Assembly: GCF_014633365.1 (NCBI RefSeq)
Contig: NW_026267105.1
Location: 103,014 to 167,013, forward strand
Direction: 5' to 3'
Length of the DNA: 64,000 nt
Origin: Diospyros lotus
Taxonomy: Eukaryota > Streptophyta > Magnoliopsida > Ericales > Ebenaceae
Shown: positions 36,975-50,303 of the stretch, in pieces
How positions within the stretch are numbered: the stretch's first letter is position 1
Layout of the letters: each line of letters starts with the position of its first letter
Notes under the pieces: model-generated
Seen by the model: only the letters and a program-made list of their open reading frames with translations
Database searches by the model: none
Told to the model about the DNA's origin: nothing
Program-made: the position numbers and the translations under genes

Positions 36975-39900
36975 GTGTGCTTGAAGGCCAAAGGTACTTC
37001 AAGCCAATGGTTCTTGGACAGCGGATGTTCAAGGCACATGACTGGAGATGCCACCTTATTTTCGTCTCTTAAAGCTAAAAAGCATGGAGGTAATGTTACT
37101 TTTGGTGATGGCTCAAAAGGGAAAATTGTAGGTATTGGAAATGTGGGTAATCCTTCTAAACTCATGTTTGAAGATGTCTTATTTGTGAGTGGCTTATCCT
37201 ACAACTTGCTTAGCATAAGTCAATTAATTGACAAAGGCTACATGGTTGCATTTGAAGGTAATGAGTGCTTGATTAAAGATTCTTTAAATAAGATTGTTTT
37301 AAAAGGCATTAGAGAAGGAAACATTTATGTGCTAAATCTGAATTCTTTATGTGTTAATGATGCTACTTGTCTTATGGTGAATGATAACTCTATGGATCTA
37401 TGGCATAGAAGATTAGGTCATATTAGCACATCTACTCTTTCTAAACTAATAAAGAAAAATCTGATTAGAGGAGTGCCTAAATTGAATTTGAATGACCTAC
37501 ATATGTGTGATGCATGCATTAGAGGAAAACAAGTTAGAGAGTCATTTAAATCAAAACAAGATGTTACCACAACTAGGCCATTAGAATTACTTCATTTAGA
37601 TTTGTTTGGTCCTAGTAGGGTTAAAAGTTTAGGTGGTAAATCATATGCATTTGTGATTGTGGATGACTTTTCTCGTTTTACTTGGTGCTTGTTTATTTCT
37701 CATAAAAGTGAGGCATTACATGTTTTTGATAGTCAAATTCGAAAACTACAAAATCAACGAAATGCATGTGTAATTAAGATTAGGAGTGATCATGGTGGTG
37801 AGTTTGATAACTTTGGTTTTGGTGAGTTATGTGATAAATATGGTATTTCTCATAATTTTTCTGCACCTAGGTCTCCACAACAAAATGGAGTAGTTGAAAG
37901 AAAAAATAGGTCATTACAAGAAATTGGTAGAACTATATTAATTGAAAGTGGTTTACCTAAGTCATTTTGGGCTGAAGCAATTAATCATGCAAGTTATGTG
38001 TTAAATAGGTTGTCTATTAGAAAAGGGCTAAATAAGACACCATATGAACTTTGGCATGGTAAGACACCTAAAGTAGATTATCTTAGACCATTTGGGTGTA
38101 AATGTTACATTTTGAACACTAAATATAATTTGGATAAGTTTGATGCTAAATCTGATGTAGGTTCTTTGGTTGGTTTTTCTTCTACTAGTAGAGCATATAG
38201 AGTTTATAACTCTAGGACAAAAACAATAGAAGAGTCCATTCATGTAAAATTTGATGAATCACTAGCTAAGGGATCTAATATTGAAGAAGATGAAGATGTA
38301 GTTTTTGAACCACAAATAGAGTCTAGTTTAAAGGAATCTACACCTAATAACATGGATTCATATATAGAAGCAGATAAATTGGAAAATGAGACTCACTTAG
38401 AATCGCAAGAAAATAATGAATTGATAGGTCCTTTGCATGATCAAAATTGGTATCAAATTAAAAATAAGCACCGACATCCTAAAGAATTAATAATAGGTGA
38501 CATTTCTCATGGAGTTAGAACTAGATCATCTCATGGTGTGCATCCTTTTAGTTCTCTTGCTTTGATTTGTGAAATTGAGCCTAAGTGTATTAATGATGCT
38601 CTAAAAGCACCCGATTGGGTAATAGCAATGCAAGAAGAGTTAAATGAGTTTGAAAGAAACGAAGTGTGGAGTTTAGTTCCTAAACCTGAAAATCATTCTA
38701 TTATTGGTACAAAATGGGTTTTCAAAAACAAAATGGATGAAAATGGAAAAGTGGTTAGGAATAAGGCTAGATTAGTGGCACAAGGATATAGTCAAGAAGA
38801 AGGAGTAGATTATGATGAGTCGTTTGCACCGGTAGCTAGAATAGAAGCTATTAGGTTGTTAATGGCATTTGCATGCTTTAAAGGTTTTAAATTGTTTCAA
38901 ATGGATGTTAAGAGTGCATTTTTAAATGGCTTTATTCAAGAAGATGTTTATGTGAAGCAACCCCCTGGTTTTGAAAATCAAAAGTTCCCAAATCATGTTT
39001 ACAAGCTTTTTAAATCTCTTTATGGCTTAAAACAAGCTCCTAGAGCGTGGTATGATCGTTTATCAAAGTTCTTGCTTCAAAATGATTTTAATCGTGGGAA
39101 AATTGATAGTACTTTGTTTGTGAAGCATAAAAATAATGATTTGCTTATTGTACAAGTGTATGTGGATGATATTATTTTTGGATCAACTAATGATTCTTTG
39201 TGTAAAGATTTTGCTGATTGTATGAGTGGTGAATTCCAAATGAGCATGATGGGTGAACTAACGTTCTTTTTAGGTTTGCAAATAAAACAAAGTGAGAATG
39301 GCATTCACATTAGTCAAGCTAAATATACTAAAGATTTGCTATTTAGATTTGGCATGGATTTAGCTAAACCTTGTATTACCCCCATGGCTGCAAATACAAA
39401 GCTTGATAGTGACATAAATGGTAATGAAGTAGACCAAAAGCTATATAGATCTATGATTGGCTCACTGTTATATCTTACTGCATCTAGACCCGATATTATG
39501 CATGCTGTGTGTTTGTGTGCTAGATTTCAATCTAATCCTAGACAATCACACTTAATTGCGGTAAAACGGATTTTTAGATACTTAAAAGATACCTCTACTC
39601 TTGGTCTTTGGTATGATAAGAGTTCTTTATTTGATTTGTATGCTTATAGTGACTCGGATTATGCTGGTTGTAGATTGGATAGAAAAAGTACTACGGGCAC
39701 TTGTCAATTTCTAGGAAATAAGCTCATTTCATGGTTTTCTAAGAAACAATCAAGTGTAGCACTCTCCACTACTGAAGCTGAGTATATGGCCATAAGTAGT
39801 TGCACTTCACAATTGCTTTGGATTAAACAACAATTAGAGGATTTTGGTTTAGAGTTCAAGAATATTTCCATTTATTGTGATAACACAAGTGCTATCCACT

Positions 39901-40103
39901 TATCTAAGAATCCGGTGTATCATAGCAAAGCTAAACACATAGAAGTTAGACATCATTTTATTAGAGAGCATGTGTTACGAGGTGATATTGTGATTAAATA
40001 TGTGGATACCAAGAATCAACTTGCTGATATTTTTACTAAGCCTCTTTCAAATGAAAATTTTCTTTTTCTTCGAAACTCACTTGGTATGATTCCTATTCCC
40101 TAA
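36975..40103 (+). CDS. pol: Pol polyprotein: protease, integrase, RT, RNase H (element 2)
   Basis: 1042 open codons with the same translation as the Pol of element 1. The protease DSG, the HHCC finger, the integrase D209/D272/E308, RT YVDD at 729-732, and RNase H D893/E934/D969 are all retained. The first codon, GTG, is not a start, and the first ATG (codon 22) lies past the protease Asp, so joined synthesis with Gag is expected. No disabling change is seen. Confidence 0.96.
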   Translation: MCLKAKGTSSQWFLDSGCSRHMTGDATLFSSLKAKKHGGNVTFGDGSKGKIVGIGNVGNPSKLMFEDVLFVSGLSYNLLSISQLIDKGYMVAFEGNECLIKDSLNKIVLKGIREGNIYVLNLNSLCVNDATCLMVNDNSMDLWHRRLGHISTSTLSKLIKKNLIRGVPKLNLNDLHMCDACIRGKQVRESFKSKQDVTTTRPLELLHLDLFGPSRVKSLGGKSYAFVIVDDFSRFTWCLFISHKSEALHVFDSQIRKLQNQRNACVIKIRSDHGGEFDNFGFGELCDKYGISHNFSAPRSPQQNGVVERKNRSLQEIGRTILIESGLPKSFWAEAINHASYVLNRLSIRKGLNKTPYELWHGKTPKVDYLRPFGCKCYILNTKYNLDKFDAKSDVGSLVGFSSTSRAYRVYNSRTKTIEESIHVKFDESLAKGSNIEEDEDVVFEPQIESSLKESTPNNMDSYIEADKLENETHLESQENNELIGPLHDQNWYQIKNKHRHPKELIIGDISHGVRTRSSHGVHPFSSLALICEIEPKCINDALKAPDWVIAMQEELNEFERNEVWSLVPKPENHSIIGTKWVFKNKMDENGKVVRNKARLVAQGYSQEEGVDYDESFAPVARIEAIRLLMAFACFKGFKLFQMDVKSAFLNGFIQEDVYVKQPPGFENQKFPNHVYKLFKSLYGLKQAPRAWYDRLSKFLLQNDFNRGKIDSTLFVKHKNNDLLIVQVYVDDIIFGSTNDSLCKDFADCMSGEFQMSMMGELTFFLGLQIKQSENGIHISQAKYTKDLLFRFGMDLAKPCITPMAANTKLDSDINGNEVDQKLYRSMIGSLLYLTASRPDIMHAVCLCARFQSNPRQSHLIAVKRIFRYLKDTSTLGLWYDKSSLFDLYAYSDSDYAGCRLDRKSTTGTCQFLGNKLISWFSKKQSSVALSTTEAEYMAISSCTSQLLWIKQQLEDFGLEFKNISIYCDNTSAIHLSKNPVYHSKAKHIEVRHHFIREHVLRGDIVIKYVDTKNQLADIFTKPLSNENFLFLRNSLGMIPIP

Positions 40104-40348
40104 TTGTATTTTTTTTTCTTTCTCATGTATTTTTTTGATAGATTACAAAAAAGGGGGAGAGAAAATATGTAGCTAAATGGTGTTTTTAAAAGGATAAGAG
40201 GGAGACTAAATTAAGGGGGAGAGAGCAAGTTAAGGGGGAGCCTAAATTAAGGGGGAGCAAGAGCAAGATTAAGGGAAAATCATATTTTTGTTAAATCATT
40301 TAAGTATAGCTTCTTTCACGTTTTTGCAATCATCAAAAAGGGGGAGAT
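40104..40348 (+). other. Post-pol region with multiple purine tracts (element 2)
   Basis: 245 bp without an ORF. It carries the same series of AAGGGGGAG-type tracts as element 1, with the final polypurine tract at 40335-40348 touching the 3' LTR. Confidence 0.85.
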
Positions 40349-42435
40349 TGTTGAGTGTAGATTTTGATGATTGATAATTGGCATGTGTGAATGTGAATTT
40401 ATATTTTATGTTCTAACAAAGCATGAAGCCTTCATAAGGCTTACAAAGCTATTCTTTAGTGATTTCATGACACAGGTTATATATAGAAACTTCTTATACT
40501 TATATAGAGATTTCATTATATATGGAAACAAGTTTTTAGAGAGCTTTCTAGAAATTTGAGTATTTGAGCTATGAATGGAAAGTTCTTCTTAGAATGGAAA
40601 GTCTAGAAGATATATTGAATCCTTGTTCATATATGGGAAGTTCAAAAGATATATATGGAAGTTTTTGAGGAGATTGGAGTAGTCCACTATATGGAGTTGC
40701 CATATATGTAACTTGGCGACATGGCATTGTTAATGTGGCATTTTGATGACATGGCAGCCACATGGAGCACACTCATCAAGGTTACATCTTCTCGTTGGTC
40801 TAAATATGGTAAGAGAATCATGGAGTAAATTTAAAGGTTCTTAGAAGCTTCTTTTCTTAGTTAAATATGGAAGAATTTTTGAATTGCATTCAAATGGAGA
40901 AGCTAAAGATTCAGCATTATTGTTCATCATTAATAGAGGAAATTAAGGTTTGAAAGTTAAACCTTGATTGATATTACTTTCCTTTATTGTTGATTCTATC
41001 TCATTAAAAGGATCCTCTACTCAAATCATGGAATCAATTATCCTACTCATTATGACTAATTGATATCTTCATTATGGGAGAATATTCTAAGGATATCTTG
41101 CATATATTCAGCTACACAAATTGATTCTCTTCTTGTTGTCAACATTTTTAGTATGGAAACTTGATCAATTAAGGGCTTTTGAAGTTATGATTGATATCTT
41201 CATTGTTGGACAAATTTGCTTCATTATTTGAGAATATTTGGATGGATTTTCCACCATTTGGAGGTTTAAATTCAAATTTCAAATTAGCTATACTTGTTAT
41301 GGAAGCTAAGGGGCCAATTGCACAATCAAAGGTGATTGAAGATTCAACTAGAAGTCAGAATTGATTAGTTCTTATTTATGGTCGATTTTGCAAGAATTAT
41401 GAAGGATTTTGTTGATATTTTAATCCTTAAAGTCAACCATGCATTATTGGAATTGATTTGCTCATTCAAGGCTGATTGGAGATCAACAAAAGTCAAAGAT
41501 CTTGATGATCAATCAAGTTAGCTGATTATAGAAGGAAAATCAAGAATTCAAATGAAGGGCTGAGATTGGCTTGAAGACTTGACACATGGAGGGCTGAGAT
41601 TGATCAAGGAAAGCCTTCTCTAGCACTATATAAAAGGGTCTCTTGAAGGCTTTGGAATAACTTTTGGAAGCCCTATCATTTTCTACATCATTAGCCAAGA
41701 TTCTCATTCTCTCCAAGTCTTTCTTTTCCTCTATCTTCTTGAGAGAAAACTAAGGGAGTTCTCTACACTTCATTGTATTATTTTTGAGAGAACCCTATTT
41801 TTCAATCTCTACTATCTTGTAAAGAGCGTACAAAATCCAAACTAGTGAGTGTGAGACTCCAGAAATAGTTTGGTGGTGGTGAAGCCAAGTGAAGGCTTTG
41901 GTGGTTGTAAGAAAATTTTCATATAGTGGATTTGATTGAAAATCCTAAGGAAGGGAATCCTTAGGTAGTGGATGTAAGCCATAAGGGCCGAACCACTATA
42001 AATCGCTGTGTCCTTCTTCTCTTCACTCTTTACTTATTCTTGCTTGATTATACTTATTTGTTTTTGTTTTTGTGTGGCCAAATCCTAAGGCCTACATTCT
42101 TGTTGGCTATTATATTCTGATTTGCTTTAATTGATCATTCTTTGTACTCATTTAATATTCCATTTGGTTTATTTAAAGTCTTGTTATTGTGTGCATTCAA
42201 ATCACATGTTTTTCACCAAGTTGTAATTTGAAGAGTATATTGGATCTAAGCACATACTAGCACAGCTGGCGGATATCATATTATCCATCTAGTATTTAAG
42301 TGCTCCCGTACTCTCAACTACAATTTTGGTTTATATTAAATTTGTTTTCTCATATATATACGTGCATAAGTTTTGCATTAAAGTTTTTAAAAGGTGTCAA
42401 TTCACCCCCCCTCTTGACTAAGTTAGAACTCAACA
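40349..42435 (+). repeat. 3' LTR of element 2
   Basis: 2087 bp, the same ends as the other three LTRs. TATA box at 41627-41634, hairpin at 41944-41965. It is followed by AGTAT and the satellite. Confidence 0.97.
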
Positions 42436-42440
42436 AGTAT
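42436..42440 (+). repeat. Target-site duplication, right of element 2
   Basis: AGTAT followed by AACACTTC, as at 28508. Confidence 0.97.
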
Positions 42441-45400
42441 AACACTTCAAACTAGAAAGAAACGACTTTATTACAATCAACGATATCTCAAAGCATACTG
42501 ATTAGGTTACGACGATTCCAAATCTAGGTGAAAGACGACATTCTGATACACTAACTACACTCAACAAAGTCCAAATTCAAATTTCGGGATGTTTTCGAAA
42601 ATTGAGTTTAAGCCATGGATCCGTAGTAGAACACATCAAACAAGAAGGAAACAACTTTCTTACAATTAACGATATCCCGAAGTACACTAATTTGATTATG
42701 TGGATTACAAATCTAAGTGAAAGACGACATTTTGACACACAAAATATCTACAGTAGAACGCTTCAAACAAGAAAAAACTACTTTATTACCATCAACGATA
42801 TCTTGATACATTAATTACACTCAAGAACCTCCAAATTCTGATTTCGAGATGTTTTCGAAACTTGAGTTTAAGCCATGGATCCATAGTAAAATTCTTTAAA
42901 CAAGAAAGAAACAACTTTGTTACAATTAACTATATCTAGAAATACACTAATTTTCTTATGATGATTCCAAGTCTAGGTGAAAGACGACATTTTGATACAT
43001 TAAAATACACTCAAGAACCTCCAATTTCTGATGTCGGGATGTTTTCGAAACATGAGTTTAAGCCATGAATCCATAGTAAAACAGTTTAAACAAGAAAGAA
43101 ACAACTGCATTACAATCAACGATATCTCACAGCATACTAATTTGCTTTTGGCGATTCCAAATCTACGTGAAACATCATATTTTGATACACTCAAGAAACT
43201 CCAAATTCTGGTTTCGGGATGTTTTCGAAACTTGAGTTTAAGCCATGGATTCACAGTAGAACACTTCAAACAAGAAAGAAATAACTTTATCACAATCAAC
43301 GATATCTCAAAGCTTACTAAGTTGCTTATCACGATTCCAAATCTAGGCGAAAGACAACATTCTGATACATTAAATACACTCAGGAACCTCCAAATTCTGA
43401 TTTTGGGATGTTTTTCGAAACTTAAGTTTAAGCCATGAATCCATAGTAAAACCGTTTAAACAAGAACGAAACAACTTCATTACAATCAATGATATCTCAA
43501 AGCATATAAATTTGCTTTTGGCGATTCCAAATCTATGTGAAAGATGACATTTTGATACACTAAATACACTCAAGAAACTCCAAATTCTGATTTCAGGATC
43601 TTTTCGAAACTTGTGTTTAAGCCATGGATCCACAGTATAACACTTCAAACTAGAAAGAAACGACTTTATTACAATCAACGATATCTCAAAGCATACTGAT
43701 TAGGTTACGACGATTCCAAATCTAGGTGAAAGACGACATTCTGATACACTAACTACGCTCGGCAAAGTCCAAATTCAAATTTCGGGATGTTTTCGAAAAT
43801 TGAGTTTAAGCCATGGATCCGTAGTAGAACACTTCAAACAAGAAGGAAACAACTTTCTTACAATTAACGATATCCCGAAGTACACTAATTTCATTATGTG
43901 GATTACAAATCTAGGTGAAAGACGACATTTTGACACACAAAATATCCACAGTAGAACACTTCAAACAAGAAAAAACTACTTTATTACAATCAACGATATC
44001 TCAAAGCATACTAAGTTGCTTGTGACGATTCCAAATCTAGGTGAAAGACGACATTCTGATACACTAACTACACTCAACAAAGTCCAAATTCAAATTTCGG
44101 GATGTTTTCAAAAATTGAGTTTAATCCATGGATCCGTAGTAGAACACTTCAAACAAGAAGAAACAACTTTGTTACAATCAACGATATCTCAGAGCACACT
44201 GAGTTGCTTATGACGATTCCAAATCTAGGTGAAAGACGACATTTTGACACACAAAATATCTACAGTAGAACACTTCAAACAAGAAAAAAAACTACTTTAT
44301 TACCATCAACGATATCTTGATACATTAATTACACTCAAGAACCTCCAAATTCTGATTTCGAGATGTTTTCGAAACTTGAGTTTAAGCCATGGATCCATAG
44401 TAAAATTCTTTAAACAAGAAAGAAACAACTTTATTACAGTCAGCGATATCTCAAAGCATTAAATACACTTAAGTGCACTAAGAAACAAGAAAGAAACAAC
44501 TTTGTTACAATTAACTATATCTAGAAATACACTAATTTTCTCATGATGATTCCAAGTCTAGGTGATTGACCACATTTTGATACACTTAAATGCACTCAAG
44601 AAACTCCAAATTCTAATTTCGGGATGTTTTCAAAACATGAGTTCAAGCCATGGATCCACAGTAGAACACTTAAAACAAGAAAGAAACAACTTTGTTACAA
44701 TCAACTATATCTCGAAGTACACTAATTTTCTTATGATGATTTGAAGTCTAGGTGAATGACGACATTTTGATACAATCAAGAAACTCCAAATTCTGATTTC
44801 GGGATGTTTTCGAAACTTGAGTTTAAGCCATGACGATATCTCAGAGCATACTGAGTTGCTAATGACGATTCCAAATCTAGGTGAAAGACGATATTTTAAT
44901 ACCTTAAATACACTCAAGAACCTCCAAATTCTGATTTCGGGATGTTTTCGAAACTTGTGTTTAAGCCATGGATCCAGAGCAGAACACTTCAAACTAGAAA
45001 GAAACAACTTCATTACAATCAACGATATCTCACAGCACACTAATTTGCTTTTTGGCGATTCCAAATCTAGGTGAATGACGACATTTTGATACACTAAATA
45101 CACTCAAGAAACTCCAAATTCTGATTCCAGGATGTTTTCGAAACTTTAGTTTAAGCCATGGATCCACCGTAGAACACTTCAAACGAGAAAAAACAACTTT
45201 ATTGCAATCAACGATATCTCAAAGCGTACTAAGTTGCTTATGACGATTCCAAATCTAGGTGAAAGGCGACATTTTGATAGATTAAATACACTCAAGAACC
45301 TCCAAATTCTGATTTCGGGATGTTTTCAAAACTTAAGTTTAAGCCATGAATCCATAGTAAAACACTTTAAACAGGAAAGAAACAACTTTATTACTGACAT

Positions 45401-45813
45401 CTCAAAGCATACTAATTTGCTTATGGCGATTCCAAATCTTGGTGAAAGATGACATTTTGATACACTAAACACACTCCCGAAAGTCCAAATTCTAATTACG
45501 AGATGTATTCGAGACTTGAGTTTAAGCCTTGGATCCATTGTAGAACACCTTAAACAAGAAAAAAACAACTTTGTTACAATCGACGATATCTCGATGTATA
45601 CTAATTTTCTTATCACGATTCCAAATCTAGGTGAAATACGACATTTTGATACACTAAATATGGTTAAGAAAGTCCAAATTCTTATTTTGGGTCGTTTTTG
45701 AAACTTGAGTTTTAACCATGGGTCCACAGTATAACGCTATAAACAAGAAAGAGACAACTTTGTTACAATAACTGATATCTCGATGTATACTAATTTGTTT
45801 ATAACGATATCAA
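42441..45813 (+). repeat. Satellite HOR copy 6, right part
   Basis: 3373 bases completing copy 6. It carries A at 44865 (AATGACG), shared only with copy 7 (49355); copies 1-5 and 8-10 have G. No gene seen. Confidence 0.95.
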
Positions 45814-48800
45814 TTTTTGATACACTAAAAACAGTCCAGAAAGTCCAAATTCCGATTTCGGGATATTTTGAAACTTCAGTTTTAGCCATGGGTCCACAAT
45901 AGAACACTTTAAACAAGAAAGAGACAACTTTGTTACAATCAACGGTATCTCGAAGTATACTGATTTAGTTATCACGATATCTAGTTGAAAGATGACATTT
46001 TGACACACTTAAGAAACTCCAAATTCTGATTTCAGGATCTTTTCGAAACTTGAGTTTAAGCCATGGATCCACAGTAGAACACTTCAAACAAGAAAAAAAA
46101 ACAACTTTATTACAATCAATGATATCTCAAAGCATACTAATTTCCTTATGACGATTCCAAATATAGGTACATTTGGATACGCTAAATACACTCAACAAAG
46201 TCTAAAATCTGATTTTGGGATGTTGTCGAAACATGAGTTTAAGCCATGGATCCATAGAAGAACACCTTAAAAATGAAAGAAAACAACTTTGTTATAGTCC
46301 ACGATATCACGAAGTACACTAATTTGCTTATGACGATTCCAAGTCTAGGTGAATTACTACATTTTGATACACTAAATACACTCAAGAAACTCCAAATTCT
46401 GATTTCGGGATGTTTTCGAACCTTGAGTTTAACCCATGGCTCCATAGTAGAACACTTCAAACAAGAAAGAAACAACTTTATTACAATCAACGATATCTCA
46501 AAGCATACAATCAAGAAACTCCAAATTCTGATTTCGGGATCTTTTCGAAACTTGAGTTTAAGCCATGGATGAAACAACTTTATTACAATCAACAATATCT
46601 CAAAGTAGACTAATTTGCTTATGTGGATTCCAAATCTATGTGAAAGACGATATTTTGAGACATAAAATATACTCAAGACACTCCAAATTCTAATTTCGGG
46701 ATGTTTTCGAAACTTGAGTTTAAGCCATGGATCCATAGTAAAACCGTTTAAACAAGAAAGAAACAACTTCATTACAATCAATGATATCTCAAAGCATATA
46801 AATTTGCTTTTGGCGATTCCAAATCTATGTGAAAGATGACATTTTGATACACTAAATACACTCAAGAAACTCCAAATTCTGATTTCAGGATCTTTTCGAA
46901 ACTTGTGTTTAAGCCATGGATCCACAGTATAACACTTCAAACTAGAAAGAAACGACTTTATTACAATCAACGATATCTCAAAGCATACTGATTAGGTTAC
47001 GACGATTCCAAATCTAGGTGAAAGACGACATTCTGATACACTAACTACACTCAACAAAGTCCAAATTCAAATTTCGGGATGTTTTCGAAAATTGAGTTTA
47101 AGCCATGGATCCGTAGTAGAACACATCAAACAAGAAGGAAACAACTTTCTTACAATTAACGATATCCCGAAGTACACTAATTTGATTATGTGGATTACAA
47201 ATCTAAGTGAAAGACGACATTTTGACACACAAAATATCTACAGTAGAACGCTTCAAACAAGAAAAAACTACTTTATTACCATCAACGATATCTTGATACA
47301 TTAATTACACTCAAGAACCTCCAAATTCTGATTTCGAGATGTTTTCGAAACTTGAGTTTAAGCCATGGATCCATAGTAAAATTCTTTAAACAAGAAAGAA
47401 ACAACTTTGTTACAATTAACTATATCTAGAAATACACTAATTTTCTTATGATGATTCCAAGTCTAGGTGAAAGACGACATTTTGATACATTAAAATACAC
47501 TCAAGAACCTCCAATTTCTGATGTCGGGATGTTTTCGAAACATGAGTTTAAGCCATGAATCCATAGTAAAACAGTTTAAACAAGAAAGAAACAACTGCAT
47601 TACAATCAACGATATCTCACAGCATACTAATTTGCTTTTGGCGATTCCAAATCTACGTGAAACATCATATTTTGATACACTCAAGAAACTCCAAATTCTG
47701 GTTTCGGGATGTTTTCGAAACTTGAGTTTAAGCCATGGATTCACAGTAGAACACTTCAAACAAGAAAGAAATAACTTTATCACAATCAACGATATCTCAA
47801 AGCTTACTAAGTTGCTTATCACGATTCCAAATCTAGGCGAAAGACAACATTCTGATACATTAAATACACTCAGGAACCTCCAAATTCTGATTTTGGGATG
47901 TTTTTCGAAACTTAAGTTTAAGCCATGAATCCATAGTAAAACCGTTTAAACAAGAACGAAACAACTTCATTACAATCAATGATATCTCAAAGCATATAAA
48001 TTTGCTTTTGGCGATTCCAAATCTATGTGAAAGATGACATTTTGATACACTAAATACACTCAAGAAACTCCAAATTCTGATTTCAGGATCTTTTCGAAAC
48101 TTGTGTTTAAGCCATGGATCCACAGTATAACACTTCAAACTAGAAAGAAACGACTTTATTACAATCAACGATATCTCAAAGCATACTGATTAGGTTACGA
48201 CGATTCCAAATCTAGGTGAAAGACGACATTCTGATACACTAACTACGCTCGGCAAAGTCCAAATTCAAATTTCGGGATGTTTTCGAAAATTGAGTTTAAG
48301 CCATGGATCCGTAGTAGAACACTTCAAACAAGAAGGAAACAACTTTCTTACAATTAACGATATCCCGAAGTACACTAATTTCATTATGTGGATTACAAAT
48401 CTAGGTGAAAGACGACATTTTGACACACAAAATATCCACAGTAGAACACTTCAAACAAGAAAAAACTACTTTATTACAATCAACGATATCTCAAAGCATA
48501 CTAAGTTGCTTGTGACGATTCCAAATCTAGGTGAAAGACGACATTCTGATACACTAACTACACTCAACAAAGTCCAAATTCAAATTTCGGGATGTTTTCA
48601 AAAATTGAGTTTAATCCATGGATCCGTAGTAGAACACTTCAAACAAGAAGAAACAACTTTGTTACAATCAACGATATCTCAGAGCACACTGAGTTGCTTA
48701 TGACGATTCCAAATCTAGGTGAAAGACGACATTTTGACACACAAAATATCTACAGTAGAACACTTCAAACAAGAAAAAAAACTACTTTATTACCATCAAC

Positions 48801-50303
48801 GATATCTTGATACATTAATTACACTCAAGAACCTCCAAATTCTGATTTCGAGATGTTTTCGAAACTTGAGTTTAAGCCATGGATCCATAGTAAAATTCTT
48901 TAAACAAGAAAGAAACAACTTTATTACAGTCAGCGATATCTCAAAGCATTAAATACACTTAAGTGCACTAAGAAACAAGAAAGAAACAACTTTGTTACAA
49001 TTAACTATATCTAGAAATACACTAATTTTCTCATGATGATTCCAAGTCTAGGTGATTGACCACATTTTGATACACTTAAATGCACTCAAGAAACTCCAAA
49101 TTCTAATTTCGGGATGTTTTCAAAACATGAGTTCAAGCCATGGATCCACAGTAGAACACTTAAAACAAGAAAGAAACAACTTTGTTACAATCAACTATAT
49201 CTCGAAGTACACTAATTTTCTTATGATGATTTGAAGTCTAGGTGAATGACGACATTTTGATACAATCAAGAAACTCCAAATTCTGATTTCGGGATGTTTT
49301 CGAAACTTGAGTTTAAGCCATGACGATATCTCAGAGCATACTGAGTTGCTAATGACGATTCCAAATCTAGGTGAAAGACGATATTTTAATACCTTAAATA
49401 CACTCAAGAACCTCCAAATTCTGATTTCGGGATGTTTTCGAAACTTGTGTTTAAGCCATGGATCCAGAGCAGAACACTTCAAACTAGAAAGAAACAACTT
49501 CATTACAATCAACGATATCTCACAGCACACTAATTTGCTTTTTGGCGATTCCAAATCTAGGTGAATGACGACATTTTGATACACTAAATACACTCAAGAA
49601 ACTCCAAATTCTGATTCCAGGATGTTTTCGAAACTTTAGTTTAAGCCATGGATCCACCGTAGAACACTTCAAACGAGAAAAAACAACTTTATTGCAATCA
49701 ACGATATCTCAAAGCGTACTAAGTTGCTTATGACGATTCCAAATCTAGGTGAAAGGCGACATTTTGATAGATTAAATACACTCAAGAACCTCCAAATTCT
49801 GATTTCGGGATGTTTTCAAAACTTAAGTTTAAGCCATGAATCCATAGTAAAACACTTTAAACAGGAAAGAAACAACTTTATTACTGACATCTCAAAGCAT
49901 ACTAATTTGCTTATGGCGATTCCAAATCTTGGTGAAAGATGACATTTTGATACACTAAACACACTCCCGAAAGTCCAAATTCTAATTACGAGATGTATTC
50001 GAGACTTGAGTTTAAGCCTTGGATCCATTGTAGAACACCTTAAACAAGAAAAAAACAACTTTGTTACAATCGACGATATCTCGATGTATACTAATTTTCT
50101 TATCACGATTCCAAATCTAGGTGAAATACGACATTTTGATACACTAAATATGGTTAAGAAAGTCCAAATTCTTATTTTGGGTCGTTTTTGAAACTTGAGT
50201 TTTAACCATGGGTCCACAGTATAACGCTATAAACAAGAAAGAGACAACTTTGTTACAATAACTGATATCTCGATGTATACTAATTTGTTTATAACGATAT
50301 CAA
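45814..50303 (+). repeat. Satellite HOR copy 7
   Basis: 4490 bp, type A (60-bp-deleted junction), with the AATGACG variant at 49355 shared with copy 6. No gene seen. Confidence 0.94.

Larger units (their letters stand above)
33003..42435 (+). mobile_element. Full-length Ty1/copia retrotransposon, duplicate of element 1 (element 2)
   Basis: 9433 bp, offset 13,928 bp from element 1 at every landmark: LTR ends, primer site, ORFs, purine tract. Gag and Pol translations are identical to those of element 1. Insertion site and target duplication are also the same, so this copy most likely arose by tandem duplication of an element-plus-one-HOR segment and not by a second integration. Its structure is otherwise as described for element 1. 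Confidence 0.97.

Noticed and set aside
33003..42435. Element 2 as an independent second insertion
   Set aside because: Same insertion base, same target duplication, identical ORF translations and a spacing of exactly one HOR plus element point to duplication.
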